Numbered from the stretch's first letter, positions 18,574 through 28,031 are shown. The stretch: DNA of 44,774 bases from Candidatus Veblenbacteria bacterium (GCA_030700105.1 JAUYKG010000004.1:1-44774); one strand, 5' to 3'. Made by a program: numbers and translations. The notes: generated by a model from the sequence alone, not told the origin.

Positions 18574-19110
18574 CTACGGCGTAACCTGGGCTTTAATTTC
18601 GAAGACGAGCTTCTTGTCGTCCGTTGTTTCCACGAACACGTTGCGGGCGATAGACCCGACTCCCGCTGGGCCATGAGCCGCCGGGTCAAACGTTACTTCG
18701 ACTTGCGCTTCTTGGCCGGCAGCTAGCTCCTCGCTGATGGTTGGAATGGGACCCCCGTGGCCCTCCATACTGAACGGGCCAACACGCCTATCCCCCAAGA
18801 CCAACGTAGCGCTCGTGCACATACACGAGGTGTAGAACTTACGCACGGTGATAGAGGCTGGCGTAGAGTTATTGATCTTGAAGAATTTAGTTACTTTACC
18901 ATTCGCCATAGAGATGGTGCCAAAATCATACGACATCTCCGGCGCTACTAAGGCGCTGTCCGAAACTGTGGACTTCTGGCTTTGGGCAGAGGGTGGCGAA
19001 AAGGCTATAACCGCGCCCACTGCCAGGAGCATAACAGCGACTACGCCAACAACCATCCACGTTGTGCTCCTGTAATTACTCGCTGAGCGATGATGTGATC
19101 GATGCGTCAT
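18574..19110 (-). CDS. DUF1573-like membrane-anchored protein
   Basis: YDFGTISMANGKVTKFFKINNSTPASITVRKFYTSCMCTSA...VEVTFDPAAH. Confidence 0.65.
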   Translation of the reverse strand: MTHRSHHRSASNYRSTTWMVVGVVAVMLLAVGAVIAFSPPSAQSQKSTVSDSALVAPEMSYDFGTISMANGKVTKFFKINNSTPASITVRKFYTSCMCTSATLVLGDRRVGPFSMEGHGGPIPTISEELAAGQEAQVEVTFDPAAHGPAGVGSIARNVFVETTDDKKLVFEIKAQVTP

Positions 19111-19130
19111 AGGTTATTCTAATAAATACT

Positions 19131-19156
19131 AAAAAGCACCACCGTATCGTGGCGCT
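19131..19156 (-). terminator. Possible intrinsic terminator/attenuator inside the redox cluster
   Basis: Minus strand AGC-G-CCAC gatacg GTGG-T-GCT followed by TTTTT. Confidence 0.55.
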
Positions 19157-19190
19157 GCGGGAACCTATGCCTCAAGCTAGGTACAGTAAC

Positions 19191-19661
19191 CTAGGTAATC
19201 GATACAGGTAAAACCCTCAGCACCACTAGGCCAATTGGTGCTGGGTCGCGCTTCTCATGAAGTATGAGCCACTGCCCTATCTTCTCGGGTAAAACATAAA
19301 GATGAGCCATGAACTTCTGCAATCGCAAACGGAGCCGGGACAGCGCATCAGGCTCGCTTCCTCTCCACTTAAACCTAAACCATAGTACGACCGCTACAAC
19401 GAGAAAGAGGAGTAACTGGCTAACGTACGTTGGAACGGCTTGTGAAATCGCCTGGAGTACTCCCATATGAACACGCAAGCACTCTGTAATATCAGCCAGA
19501 GCCAAGCAGGGCGGCGCGGCGGCGCTTAAGCCAACACAACCATGTCGTTCCGTAGTATTGTGGCCCATGTACCAGATACTTACTAAGCCAACGCCCAATA
19601 GCCCAACTAGGAGGACGATACCGATAATCGGCTTAAGCTTTGAAAAAACTCGTACGCTCAT
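19191..19661 (-). CDS. Hypothetical Cys-containing membrane protein
   Basis: ORF; TM segments; HGCVG...PPCLALADITECL. Confidence 0.5.
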   Translation of the reverse strand: MSVRVFSKLKPIIGIVLLVGLLGVGLVSIWYMGHNTTERHGCVGLSAAAPPCLALADITECLRVHMGVLQAISQAVPTYVSQLLLFLVVAVVLWFRFKWRGSEPDALSRLRLRLQKFMAHLYVLPEKIGQWLILHEKRDPAPIGLVVLRVLPVSIT

Positions 19662-19673
19662 ATAAATACCATA

Positions 19674-20153
19674 TCACACGGTAAGTAGCTGGCCATGATC
19701 TACATTCGGTACGTGTTTTCTGAAACTAGCAAGCTGACTCACGAGATAAATGATGCCAACAAGATTAAACAGTATGCCTACCCAAGACAGCTGACGCTGG
19801 TACTGGCCAATAAAACTAACGACACCAACAATCCCCAGCAGCGACGCCACATTCGCCAAGTAATGGGCGCAGCAAGCGATCATAGCGGCAGTGGAAGTAG
19901 TGCCTGAGGTTACTACCACCCTACCATTGGTGTGCTGGGCGGCTATTCGCTGTTTAAGATAAGCATAAAGACCAACTTGAATGCCAAAACCTGCCGCCAG
20001 ACTGACTACAAAGTACCAAGTGGAGATAAATTGACGCTCGACAAACGTCCACCCCGATACGGCAACCACCACCACTGCATAGATAGTAAGCAGGGCAGTT
20101 GCGGCCAACAGGCCTAACACAGTAGCAATTAAGATTTGTTTTTTGTAAGACAT
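19674..20153 (-). CDS. Hypothetical membrane protein with CCAHY motif
   Basis: ORF; four or more TM segments; AAMIACCAHYLANVASL. Confidence 0.55.
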   Translation of the reverse strand: MSYKKQILIATVLGLLAATALLTIYAVVVVAVSGWTFVERQFISTWYFVVSLAAGFGIQVGLYAYLKQRIAAQHTNGRVVVTSGTTSTAAMIACCAHYLANVASLLGIVGVVSFIGQYQRQLSWVGILFNLVGIIYLVSQLASFRKHVPNVDHGQLLTV

Positions 20154-20182
20154 GGCATTACCGTGCGAACGATAGGGTATTA

Positions 20183-20530
20183 CTAGCAGCAGCCGTGCTT
20201 ATGACCACCTTTCGTAGCGTCAGAATTTACCACAGGCTGCTGATTACTGGGATAAGCTTGACTGGCGGTAGAGGGAAACACTGGCTGATTGCCAGCCACA
20301 CCTGCGCCGGCGTTACCCTGATGCCCATAGCTACCGTGACCGCGCATAGCAAAAGCATGCATGCCTAACATGACCACCCCAGCGCCAAGTAGCCACCAAA
20401 CCGAATTATGACCCTCTCCTCCCCCACTGAACACCAAAAAAATAATGGGAACAAAACATGCCAGCATCATCATCCACATTATCTTGGAATCGTGACCGCC
20501 GGAACTAATGTTGTTGCCGTGATTGTGCAT
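20183..20530 (-). CDS. Small His-rich membrane protein (DUF2933-like), C-terminal GGHKHGCC
   Basis: MHNHGNNISSGGHDSKIMWMMMLACFVPIIFLVF; metal-ligand-rich tail. Confidence 0.5.
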   Translation of the reverse strand: MHNHGNNISSGGHDSKIMWMMMLACFVPIIFLVFSGGGEGHNSVWWLLGAGVVMLGMHAFAMRGHGSYGHQGNAGAGVAGNQPVFPSTASQAYPSNQQPVVNSDATKGGHKHGCC

Positions 20531-20553
20531 ATGAAAAATTTGAAGATGCCTGG

Positions 20554-20823
20554 CTACTGCTTTTCAGGCTTAATCAAGCTTGAGTTATGCATCCAAACCA
20601 TGTACGAACCGAACAACCACGCAAACACGAATACGTAGGAAGCGCCCAGGAACACGCTGCTGAGATTGATCCAGGTAAAACCTGGCAGCGTTTCCAAGAG
20701 GGCATGGTGGAGCTCAGTACCACGCGCACTCCGCCACGGCAGAAAACCGCCCAAAAGGCAGAGGACGTACAATACCTCACCACCAAGCACACACAACCAA
20801 CGGTATCGTTTAAGCAACAACAT
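20554..20823 (-). CDS. Small membrane protein, first gene of the redox cluster
   Basis: ORF with ATG at 20823; TM segments. Confidence 0.5.
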   Translation of the reverse strand: MLLLKRYRWLCVLGGEVLYVLCLLGGFLPWRSARGTELHHALLETLPGFTWINLSSVFLGASYVFVFAWLFGSYMVWMHNSSLIKPEKQ

Positions 20824-20866
20824 AGTCAATCAAAATTAAGGGTTAACTTAGCAAATCTTTCTCTTA

Positions 20867-20910
20867 ACATATTCAATTATTAGAATATATTAATTCAAGC
20901 AGGCTGTCAA
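20867..20910 (-). promoter_or_regulatory. Promoter TTGACA-N17-TATTCT with operator ATATTC-N8-GAATAT
   Basis: Minus strand TTGACAGCCTGCTTGAATTAATATATTCTAATAATTGAATATG; near-identical to the arsR-YHS operator. Confidence 0.8.
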
Positions 20911-20933
20911 GGGGCTATGAACGATTCCCCACC

Positions 20934-22445
20934 CTAACCCAAGCTGTGCCGCAGAACACCTCCTTGGGCAATCAAGCGGCTCAGCTGGTGCGGATGCTTG
21001 AGGCTCGCAGCTACGCGCCGGGCAAGGATTGCGTGCTCCTGTTCTACTACCGTACGCGGCCCTAAAGTAATGTTTAGGAGACGTGCAGCATACTCAATCT
21101 CCCGTACTAAACGCTTAAGCGGTGCACAGCGCCGCGCCAGCATACTCACTGACTCGCGGCAGTAAAACCGGGCGGCGCAAGAAATATCGCGATGCAAATT
21201 GCCGTAGTAACGCTCCAGTGTTACGAGTTCAGCTGGGCTAAAAGATTGTAGTGCGCGCCCCAAACCAATGAACTCGGGAGGTAAACCCAAACTGTAACAA
21301 GCCGCAGCAAAGGTGATAGCGCGCGGCAAAGCCTTCTTACCTAACTGGCGGCTGTATGATAGTAAACCAACGTGTAGTCTGCGCTCACGCCGACTTGGCA
21401 CAGCAGCAAAAGCTGGCGCCAATAGGGGTAGTAAGGGCGCCAAAGAACTCACGTAAGCGCGGCTAGCCTTGTCCACAATTCTATCCAGGTGCGGCCGGTC
21501 TGCCGAGGCTATCGGCATGGCTTTGGTTTTTGGCAAAAGACGGACCAATTCTTGCAACGCGGCCCGCACGCGGGGCAGAGGAAAATCATACCTAAAAGCT
21601 GATTGAATTGTGACAGTATGAACACCGGCGTACTGAGTAGCAAATTGTGGCACGGTAAAAGGGGTAAGCCCACCACGGAACGGTAAGCTACCAACTCCGA
21701 TCATGGGATACACCGGGATGTGGTGTTCACGGGAAAATTTTGCTAGGTCAGCCAGCGCGACTCGCGTGGCCAACACCGAAGCCACGAGCCCTGAAACTAA
21801 AGCTGGGTCGCTCCGCGCCAAAAAGACTCGCAGGTATGGCGGAGGCTGTTTGAATAAACGAACGTGCCTGCGTATGTATTCACGGAGCAGTTCAGGAATG
21901 CGTAGTTGGTCTAATACGCCCTCCACCAGCGGAATTACCCCCAGATAAGGTATATTATGATGTTCGCGGTGCGTAAAGGTGCGACGTTTAAAGCTAACCA
22001 GGTCGCGGTAGGCATGTTGAATGTAAACCAACTGGTCAGCAGTGCGTGTCATGGGCAAGATCACCTCTATAACCGGCCGGGCGGCCAACCGCAAGTCCCG
22101 CGCCAAATCCTCCGCGGTAACAATAGCCATCATGGCGCGCAAAAGACTGTACCCCTTCTCCTCCCACACGTTCGGTATGCGAAAGGTCAAGAAAATATCG
22201 CGCCCCAACCGCCGACGACGAAACAGGTTATAAGTCCGCGTAAGCAGCTTATCTACCACCGCCTCGTCCGCATCCTTACCTTCCCAATCCCACATGAACT
22301 CATCCACCCCGAGGTCACGGAAAGCCGACACGCACTCGGTTACCTCCTCCTGTACGCTCACAAAACCATCGCCATCGCGCTCCCAATAAGGCGCACCGGC
22401 GTTATCCGGGTGCTGCGTAGCGGTAGTAACAGGGATGCGACGCAT
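20934..22445 (-). CDS. ppcA: Archaeal-type phosphoenolpyruvate carboxylase
   Basis: MRRIPVTTATQHPDNAGAPYW, VDEFMWDWEGKDADEAVVDKL, PMIGVGSLPFRGGL. Confidence 0.88.
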   Translation of the reverse strand: MRRIPVTTATQHPDNAGAPYWERDGDGFVSVQEEVTECVSAFRDLGVDEFMWDWEGKDADEAVVDKLLTRTYNLFRRRRLGRDIFLTFRIPNVWEEKGYSLLRAMMAIVTAEDLARDLRLAARPVIEVILPMTRTADQLVYIQHAYRDLVSFKRRTFTHREHHNIPYLGVIPLVEGVLDQLRIPELLREYIRRHVRLFKQPPPYLRVFLARSDPALVSGLVASVLATRVALADLAKFSREHHIPVYPMIGVGSLPFRGGLTPFTVPQFATQYAGVHTVTIQSAFRYDFPLPRVRAALQELVRLLPKTKAMPIASADRPHLDRIVDKASRAYVSSLAPLLPLLAPAFAAVPSRRERRLHVGLLSYSRQLGKKALPRAITFAAACYSLGLPPEFIGLGRALQSFSPAELVTLERYYGNLHRDISCAARFYCRESVSMLARRCAPLKRLVREIEYAARLLNITLGPRTVVEQEHAILARRVAASLKHPHQLSRLIAQGGVLRHSLG

Positions 22446-22452
22446 GAATGTG

Positions 22453-23604
22453 TTAGACACGGTAGCTACGGATAAAACGTACCAAGCGCTTTGTGCCAAG
22501 CGAAAGCTGAATACGCGAAGCTGCTAAGGAGAGCCGCACACACCCAGGACTCCGGAAAGCCGAACCCGGCACCAGCATAACTCGCTCCGCCTGGATGAGG
22601 CGCCGGCAGAACCGCTCATCATCCTTATCGCACTTGGCAATGTTGAGAAAAAGGTAAAACGCACCCCGCGGCTGCACCCACGATACTTCCGGCAAGCCGG
22701 CCAAACCCTTAAGCACTAAGTTCAGACGGGCGGCCAATTCGGTACAAAAAGCCTGAGTGGGCTCGCCGCGTGCGAGGGCTGCCAAAGCCGCGTATTGCGC
22801 CGGCAAAGAAGTATTACCGCTCGTGTGGCCCTGGAGCTTGTCCAAGGCGGCAATGAGCTCAGGCTGGGCCAATACGTAACCTATGCGCCAGCCAGTGAGC
22901 GCTTGGCTTTTAGAAAACCCATTCACCACCACGGTTGAAGTCCCAAACAGTTTAACCGACGAGGGTAGCCTAACCCACCCGAACGTTAGTGAACGATACA
23001 CGTCGTCGGCTATCACCCGCACGTTTGTGCGCTTTAATCGCCGCGCCAACTGCCGCAACCTCGTAGTACTGAACACAGCACCTGTGGGATTGTGCGGAGA
23101 GTTTATAATAATGGCGCGCGTACGCGGGTGTATGGCACGGCCGATGGCTTCTACGTCCAGGTCATACCGGCTGTTGAGCGGAACGAATACCGGCTTGGCG
23201 CCAGCTAGGCGCACCATGTGCTCATACGAAACCCAGGCTGGCACGGGTATAATAACCTCGTCGCCTCGGCGAACCACAATGCGCAACATCTCGACCAAAC
23301 CAGATTTGCTACCGGCGGTTACGCCCACCTGCCCTGAGGTAAAAACCCTGCCGTACGTATGGCTGGCCGCCCGCGCAATCCTTTGCCTAAGCTTAAGTAA
23401 TCCGAGCGTGGGGGTGTATTGGTTCTCGCTCAAGTGCTTGGCTACCGCTGTGCGTATGTAGCTGGGCGTGGAAAAATCAAGCTCCCCCGCCGTTAAATTG
23501 ATCACATTAATGCCAGCGGCCTGCAGCCGCTTGGCCTCGGTGTTTACTCGTAGGGTAGCGCTCTCTTCTAACCTGGCGATTTCGGGGTTAATTACTACGC
23601 GCAT
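22453..23604 (-). CDS. Class I/II PLP-dependent aminotransferase (aspartate aminotransferase-like)
   Basis: NLTAGELDFSTP, INSPHNPTGAVFS, VNGFSKSQALTGWRIGYV. Confidence 0.9.
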   Translation of the reverse strand: MRVVINPEIARLEESATLRVNTEAKRLQAAGINVINLTAGELDFSTPSYIRTAVAKHLSENQYTPTLGLLKLRQRIARAASHTYGRVFTSGQVGVTAGSKSGLVEMLRIVVRRGDEVIIPVPAWVSYEHMVRLAGAKPVFVPLNSRYDLDVEAIGRAIHPRTRAIIINSPHNPTGAVFSTTRLRQLARRLKRTNVRVIADDVYRSLTFGWVRLPSSVKLFGTSTVVVNGFSKSQALTGWRIGYVLAQPELIAALDKLQGHTSGNTSLPAQYAALAALARGEPTQAFCTELAARLNLVLKGLAGLPEVSWVQPRGAFYLFLNIAKCDKDDERFCRRLIQAERVMLVPGSAFRSPGCVRLSLAASRIQLSLGTKRLVRFIRSYRV

Positions 23605-23738
23605 ACTACATATTGTAAAACAGTTCGGCCGTAAGAGCTAAAACTACTACAGTCACCGGACAATCCCGTTGGTGGCATCAACCTCTACCGGGTATTTTAT
23701 TGGCAGGGGCTTAGTGGAGCCTGCCTCCCGCTCCCCTA

Positions 23739-24686
23739 TTAAATATTGCTATCCAAGGCAGGGGACCGACGCAGGGCATCGAGGAGAGTGGCCTTGGCGA
23801 TGCGTGCCCCGGCGAGTACCTTATCAGCCCCACCGTAATAGATGAAGTAGTCTGCACCAAGCTCAACCAAACCACACGTAAATACGACGTTTGGTACCAC
23901 CCCCACGCGCTCGTAGACTTCACGCGGCTCAAGCAGTGGCTCAGCTAGCCGTGCTACCACACGACGAGGATCATGGGCATCCACCACCAGGGCGCCCAAC
24001 CGGTACACACCCTGACTGTCACGCGCATGATACATGACCAGCCAACCTAGCTCTGTAAGTACCGGCGGGGCACCAATGCCAACGCGATCGTTCTGCCAGC
24101 CTGAATGAGCTGGCTCAAGTATTCGTCCCTCTTCTTGCCAATGCTGCAAATCGGTCGACGACGCCAACACCACAGCTAAATCGCGGCGGTGAAAAATATA
24201 GTACCTACCGTTTATCTGCTCAGGGAACAGCGCAGCATTTTTGTCGTCTATTTCGTCAGAAAAAACCAAACCATGACGTACGAACGTTTTAAAATCAACT
24301 GTGGTTAAGCGAGCCACCCTCGTGCGCCACGGGGCGGTGTACGAAATTTTCTTCGAATGGGAGTAGAGGGAGGCAGCTGTGTAGATAACGTGGTAGGTAC
24401 CGTCTAACAATGTAATACGGGGGTCCTCACATCCACACCACTCATACGGGTCATTGTAATCCGGCTCAACGGTTGGTACTAATGTCCGTTCATCAATGGT
24501 CACGCCGTCGCGGCTAACTGCCAGCCCGAACCGCGACGCGCCATCCTTGCCCACCGCTCGATACAGCAGATGCACCTTACCTTGATGCTGAGTTACTCCG
24601 GCATTAAAAACAGCTCGACACTCCCACCAATTTGTGGTGGGCATGAGGAGTGGATTGGTCGGAAAACGTTCTAATTGCACTACCAT
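23739..24686 (-). CDS. GH130-family glycoside phosphorylase-like protein
   Basis: NPLLMPTTNWWECRAVFNAGVTQHQGKVHLLYRAVGKDG...EDPRITLLDGTYHVIYTA...YYGGADKVLAGARI. Confidence 0.85.
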   Translation of the reverse strand: MVVQLERFPTNPLLMPTTNWWECRAVFNAGVTQHQGKVHLLYRAVGKDGASRFGLAVSRDGVTIDERTLVPTVEPDYNDPYEWCGCEDPRITLLDGTYHVIYTAASLYSHSKKISYTAPWRTRVARLTTVDFKTFVRHGLVFSDEIDDKNAALFPEQINGRYYIFHRRDLAVVLASSTDLQHWQEEGRILEPAHSGWQNDRVGIGAPPVLTELGWLVMYHARDSQGVYRLGALVVDAHDPRRVVARLAEPLLEPREVYERVGVVPNVVFTCGLVELGADYFIYYGGADKVLAGARIAKATLLDALRRSPALDSNI

Positions 24687-26917
24687 AATTTACTACTTAT
24701 ATAGGTGAGTGCGGGGACACTTGCACTCTGCAACGAATAGAAAGCTAAATGGTGGCTCAAAACCGATTCAGCCCCTTGATTCTTGTTTCGACCCGAGGGC
24801 GTTAATCCGTCAAAAATACCACCTGATCGACTATCAATGAGCCTTTGGTGTAATATATTGTCTCCATCGTACCAGGCGAAGGCTTTTTCAGCTAGGCTAC
24901 GGTACTTTTCATCTTTCGTAACACGGTGCGCAGCTACGCAGGCTTCCACCACCGCATCAGCTTCCACTGGTTGCTGATCAAATATGGCCTTAAGTTTGCC
25001 ACGGAAATACCAACCATTACAGCCAATGAACGAGAAGCACCCTCGCTCTTGGTCGAAGAGCTCGTGCATTAGCCAATCTAAAGATTGCTGGCCTACGGCA
25101 CGCATATCACTATTATTACAAACGCGCGCGGCCGTTAAGAGAGCCTGCGGCAAGCGTGCACTGTCATAGGTAAGATAATTTTCAAACCACTGCCAATTAT
25201 TGTTAGCTACCGAGGTAAACATGGTAGTAAGCTTTTTAGCCATATCATCAACGATTGCCTTAAGGTTATGCCCTAAACCCGGCACCGCCACCTGATTTGC
25301 TTCCAACACACAGAGTCCAAGCAATGCATAACTCACTGTCCGGGGTGAACTCAGATTAAGCAAGTGTTGGTACATCTTGGTGAGTAGCTGAATGCCCCTC
25401 TTATATAGGAGCGGGCTAGGTCGGACAGCAACCAGGCAGCTTACTGCCCAAAAAGCTTTCCCCCACCAATCACCGGTACCCGGCTCCCCCTGCCAATCGC
25501 CGATGGCTGACCGATCATTGTACAAAAGTCCATTCTGCTCGGCTTGCAGAATGAATGTAAGGTAGCAGCGAACTAGAAAACGGTCCCCGCGACAGAGCGC
25601 TACAATGAGCGCTTTCGCGTTATCATCAACGGTATAGCCTTCGCTTTCCTGAGGAATTCTAAACGCACCGTGCTCAAGTATACCCCACCGGGTGGTTAAC
25701 GTTCGAACGTAATCGAGCGTAGGTGGAACAACGAATGAAATCGGAGAAGATGGAGGCTGCGCTAACACAGAGGTAAAGATCTCAAGGTAGTTAAGCGCCA
25801 CACGGTGCCAAGTCATAAGACGGCCCTGCGCGTACGCTCGTTGCTCAAGCAAATGCCTCTTCTCAGCCTGTCGCAAAAGTACGAGGAGTGCCTGGCTTAA
25901 GGCCGAGCTATTCCGGAAGGGCACCAAAATACCCCTGCCGCCTCGCAGCATTTCGCGCGCATAAAAATACGAAGTCGATATACAAACCTTACCAGCACCC
26001 ACTGCGTAGGCCAGTGAACCAGAGGCTGCCTGTTCAGGGTTTAAGTAGGGCGTAACGTAGTAATCACTGGCCTGAACATAGCGCACCAGCTCAGCTAGCG
26101 AGAGGTACCTATCAATAAACTGAACCGATGATTGCAGCCCGAGTTCTTGTACTAACCGTTCTAGTTTCGCACGGTAACGTTCCCCCTCCTCACGGCGTAC
26201 GTTGGGGTGGGTTTCACCAATTACCAAGTACAGAAAGTTCGGGAATTTTTCCACCACGGGAGGTAAAGCCGCAATGGCATATTCTATACCCTTAGATTCA
26301 CTTAACAGATTAATACTCGACATTACTATGTGCCCCTCAAGCTTAAGCTCTGGTTTTGCCACATCGGGAGATTGGCGCGGGAAATCTGGCACACCGTGGT
26401 GTATGACCGCCACCTTACTCGGGTCCACACCATACTCACGCCGCAAAAGATCCGCCGCCGCCCGCAGCATAACCACAACCGCACCGGCGCGCTGGCACAG
26501 GTAGTTCATAATTTCTCGCTGGTGCGTTGCAGGGTTAGATAGCACCGTGTGAAACACAACCACACACGGTTTTTTTAACTTTTCCAAAAATTTTACGACC
26601 AATTCACCGTCTTTCCCGCCCCATATGCCGAACTCGTGCTGCACGACGACCAAATCAACGTTGCTCCTGTTGAGGTAACGCAAAACACGGTCATAATCTG
26701 GCCACTCCTGCTGGCGAATACGGTACTTGACTTCCCATGGATACCCCAATTGCTCACCCTCGGAGTTATCCAGCGCAATTACCTCTGCCAGGTGTTCTGG
26801 ATTAAGCAGGTTAAGGGCGTTGGTTAGGTCCTTAGTGAAAGTTGCAATTCCACATTTGCGTGGGATGTATGTAGAAATGTAAACAACACGGGGACTTGTA
26901 AGTTTTACCCGAGCCAT
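24680..26917 (-). CDS. GT4 glycosyltransferase fused to (alpha/alpha) toroid glycosidase-like C-terminal domain
   Basis: YISTYIPRKCGIATFTKDLTNAL...VVQHEFGIWGG...; C-terminal half GYTVDDNAKALIVAL...LTYDSARLPQALLTAARV. Confidence 0.82.
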   Translation of the reverse strand: MARVKLTSPRVVYISTYIPRKCGIATFTKDLTNALNLLNPEHLAEVIALDNSEGEQLGYPWEVKYRIRQQEWPDYDRVLRYLNRSNVDLVVVQHEFGIWGGKDGELVVKFLEKLKKPCVVVFHTVLSNPATHQREIMNYLCQRAGAVVVMLRAAADLLRREYGVDPSKVAVIHHGVPDFPRQSPDVAKPELKLEGHIVMSSINLLSESKGIEYAIAALPPVVEKFPNFLYLVIGETHPNVRREEGERYRAKLERLVQELGLQSSVQFIDRYLSLAELVRYVQASDYYVTPYLNPEQAASGSLAYAVGAGKVCISTSYFYAREMLRGGRGILVPFRNSSALSQALLVLLRQAEKRHLLEQRAYAQGRLMTWHRVALNYLEIFTSVLAQPPSSPISFVVPPTLDYVRTLTTRWGILEHGAFRIPQESEGYTVDDNAKALIVALCRGDRFLVRCYLTFILQAEQNGLLYNDRSAIGDWQGEPGTGDWWGKAFWAVSCLVAVRPSPLLYKRGIQLLTKMYQHLLNLSSPRTVSYALLGLCVLEANQVAVPGLGHNLKAIVDDMAKKLTTMFTSVANNNWQWFENYLTYDSARLPQALLTAARVCNNSDMRAVGQQSLDWLMHELFDQERGCFSFIGCNGWYFRGKLKAIFDQQPVEADAVVEACVAAHRVTKDEKYRSLAEKAFAWYDGDNILHQRLIDSRSGGIFDGLTPSGRNKNQGAESVLSHHLAFYSLQSASVPALTYISSKLW

Positions 26918-26970
26918 GGAGAAAATGGTTTACTGCAAACGGTTACTAATGCCATTGGATAAGTATAACA

Positions 26971-26999
26971 AAAATCTCTCAATAAATCACTGAGGGATT
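26971..26999 (-). terminator. Hairpin terminator
   Basis: AATCTCTCA/TGAGGGATT with T tract on minus strand. Confidence 0.6.
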
Positions 27000-27001
27000 G
27001 T

Positions 27002-27040
27002 TGGCGGGCCTTGTGGAACGATGTTCGAACAATTGTTGAA
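27002..27040 (-). repeat. tRNA-3'-end-like repeat, copy A
   Basis: TGGCGGGCCTTGTGGAACGATGTTCGAACAATTGTTGAA (plus strand); 36/39 identical to copy C. Confidence 0.85.
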
Positions 27041-27049
27041 TTCTATAAC

Positions 27050-27622
27050 TTACGAAACTTTGATACCAAATTCTCTTAACCTACGTGTAAGTGTATCAAG
27101 TGGCAACGCTCTCTCAGCGCCAGACTCTCCCTCAAATCTCTCAAGAAATTCTTGGCCTAATCCTTCTGGTCCCCACCCAATAGACATAGCGGTGGGATCA
27201 ACTTGACTTAGGTATCTCTCCACTAAGTCTTCACTATACTTTTTAAAAATAAAACGTGAGTGATTAAGGTCAACTGTCTGCCTACCTAATGTATGGTGTG
27301 TAACTACTAGAGCTGTGTAAAAATCTATAGGTTTACCAGCCATAGCAAGAAGCCATTCTCTGGCTTGCTCACGTGAAGCCGGCTTGCCATACTTTTTACC
27401 TTCAAAAAAACTATTTGAATCAGCCGTTATCACTACGGCATCTGGGTACTGCGGCGCCAACACGGCTGCCTTACCCTTAGCTGTTGCAACAACGAGATCT
27501 TTGACATCTTCCGCTTTCGTCTCTTCCTCATTAAAATTTGAATGTACTACCCGAAAAGGTATTCCTAAAGATTCCATAACTCTAAAACGCAGCTTTGAAG
27601 AAGTGCCGAGAATTATATCCAT
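27050..27622 (-). CDS. Maf/Ham1-like nucleotide pyrophosphatase
   Basis: IILGTSSKLRFRVMESLGIPFRV...VVITADSNSFFEGKKYGKPASREQAREWL. Confidence 0.75.
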   Translation of the reverse strand: MDIILGTSSKLRFRVMESLGIPFRVVHSNFNEEETKAEDVKDLVVATAKGKAAVLAPQYPDAVVITADSNSFFEGKKYGKPASREQAREWLLAMAGKPIDFYTALVVTHHTLGRQTVDLNHSRFIFKKYSEDLVERYLSQVDPTAMSIGWGPEGLGQEFLERFEGESGAERALPLDTLTRRLREFGIKVS

Positions 27623-27639
27623 GATTTTAGTATACCAAA

Positions 27640-27661
27640 AACTGTCCGAAAATGGACAGTT
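27640..27661 (-). terminator. Hairpin terminator followed by TTTTTGGTATACT
   Basis: AACTGTCC/GGACAGTT. Confidence 0.7.
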
Positions 27662-27668
27662 TCAGATT

Positions 27669-27704
27669 CGGGTCTTATGGAACGATGTTCAAACAATATT
27701 AGAA
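27669..27704 (-). repeat. tRNA-3'-end-like repeat, copy B (diverged)
   Basis: CGGGTCTTATGGAACGATGTTCAAACAATATTAGAA, ~30/36 to copy A. Confidence 0.7.
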
Positions 27705-27734
27705 CACAATTTGGTTGAAGGTGGTGGAGGATGA

Positions 27735-28031
27735 TCAAATTCGCTTCACCAGTAATTGACCTCTAATTGCCTCGACCAAAAATTCCGCCGTAACCTTATA
27801 GGACTCTTGAAAATCAGCTGCTTGAATTACTTTTTTAAGCTGCTCTAACTTTACAATTAATTTATCTTTATCTTCAATTTGGTAGTTAGAAATAATATTA
27901 CTAATTTTATTTAACCTATCAACCACTTCATTATCATTTACTTCTTCCGCGGCTCTTATAATATTATCCAGTTCGTCTTCTAGATTATTAATTTTTTCTT
28001 CTTGAATTGGTATTTCGCTTTCATTAGTCAT
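27735..28031 (-). CDS. Small acidic helical hypothetical protein
   Basis: ORF; EEKINNLEDELDNIIRAAEEVNDNEVVDRLNKI. Confidence 0.55.
   Translation of the reverse strand: MTNESEIPIQEEKINNLEDELDNIIRAAEEVNDNEVVDRLNKISNIISNYQIEDKDKLIVKLEQLKKVIQAADFQESYKVTAEFLVEAIRGQLLVKRI

Noticed and set aside
23640-23740. Hairpin after the GH130 gene as a novel RNA
   Set aside because: Short GC stem (GCAGG/CCTGC) consistent with an ordinary terminator; nothing further supported.
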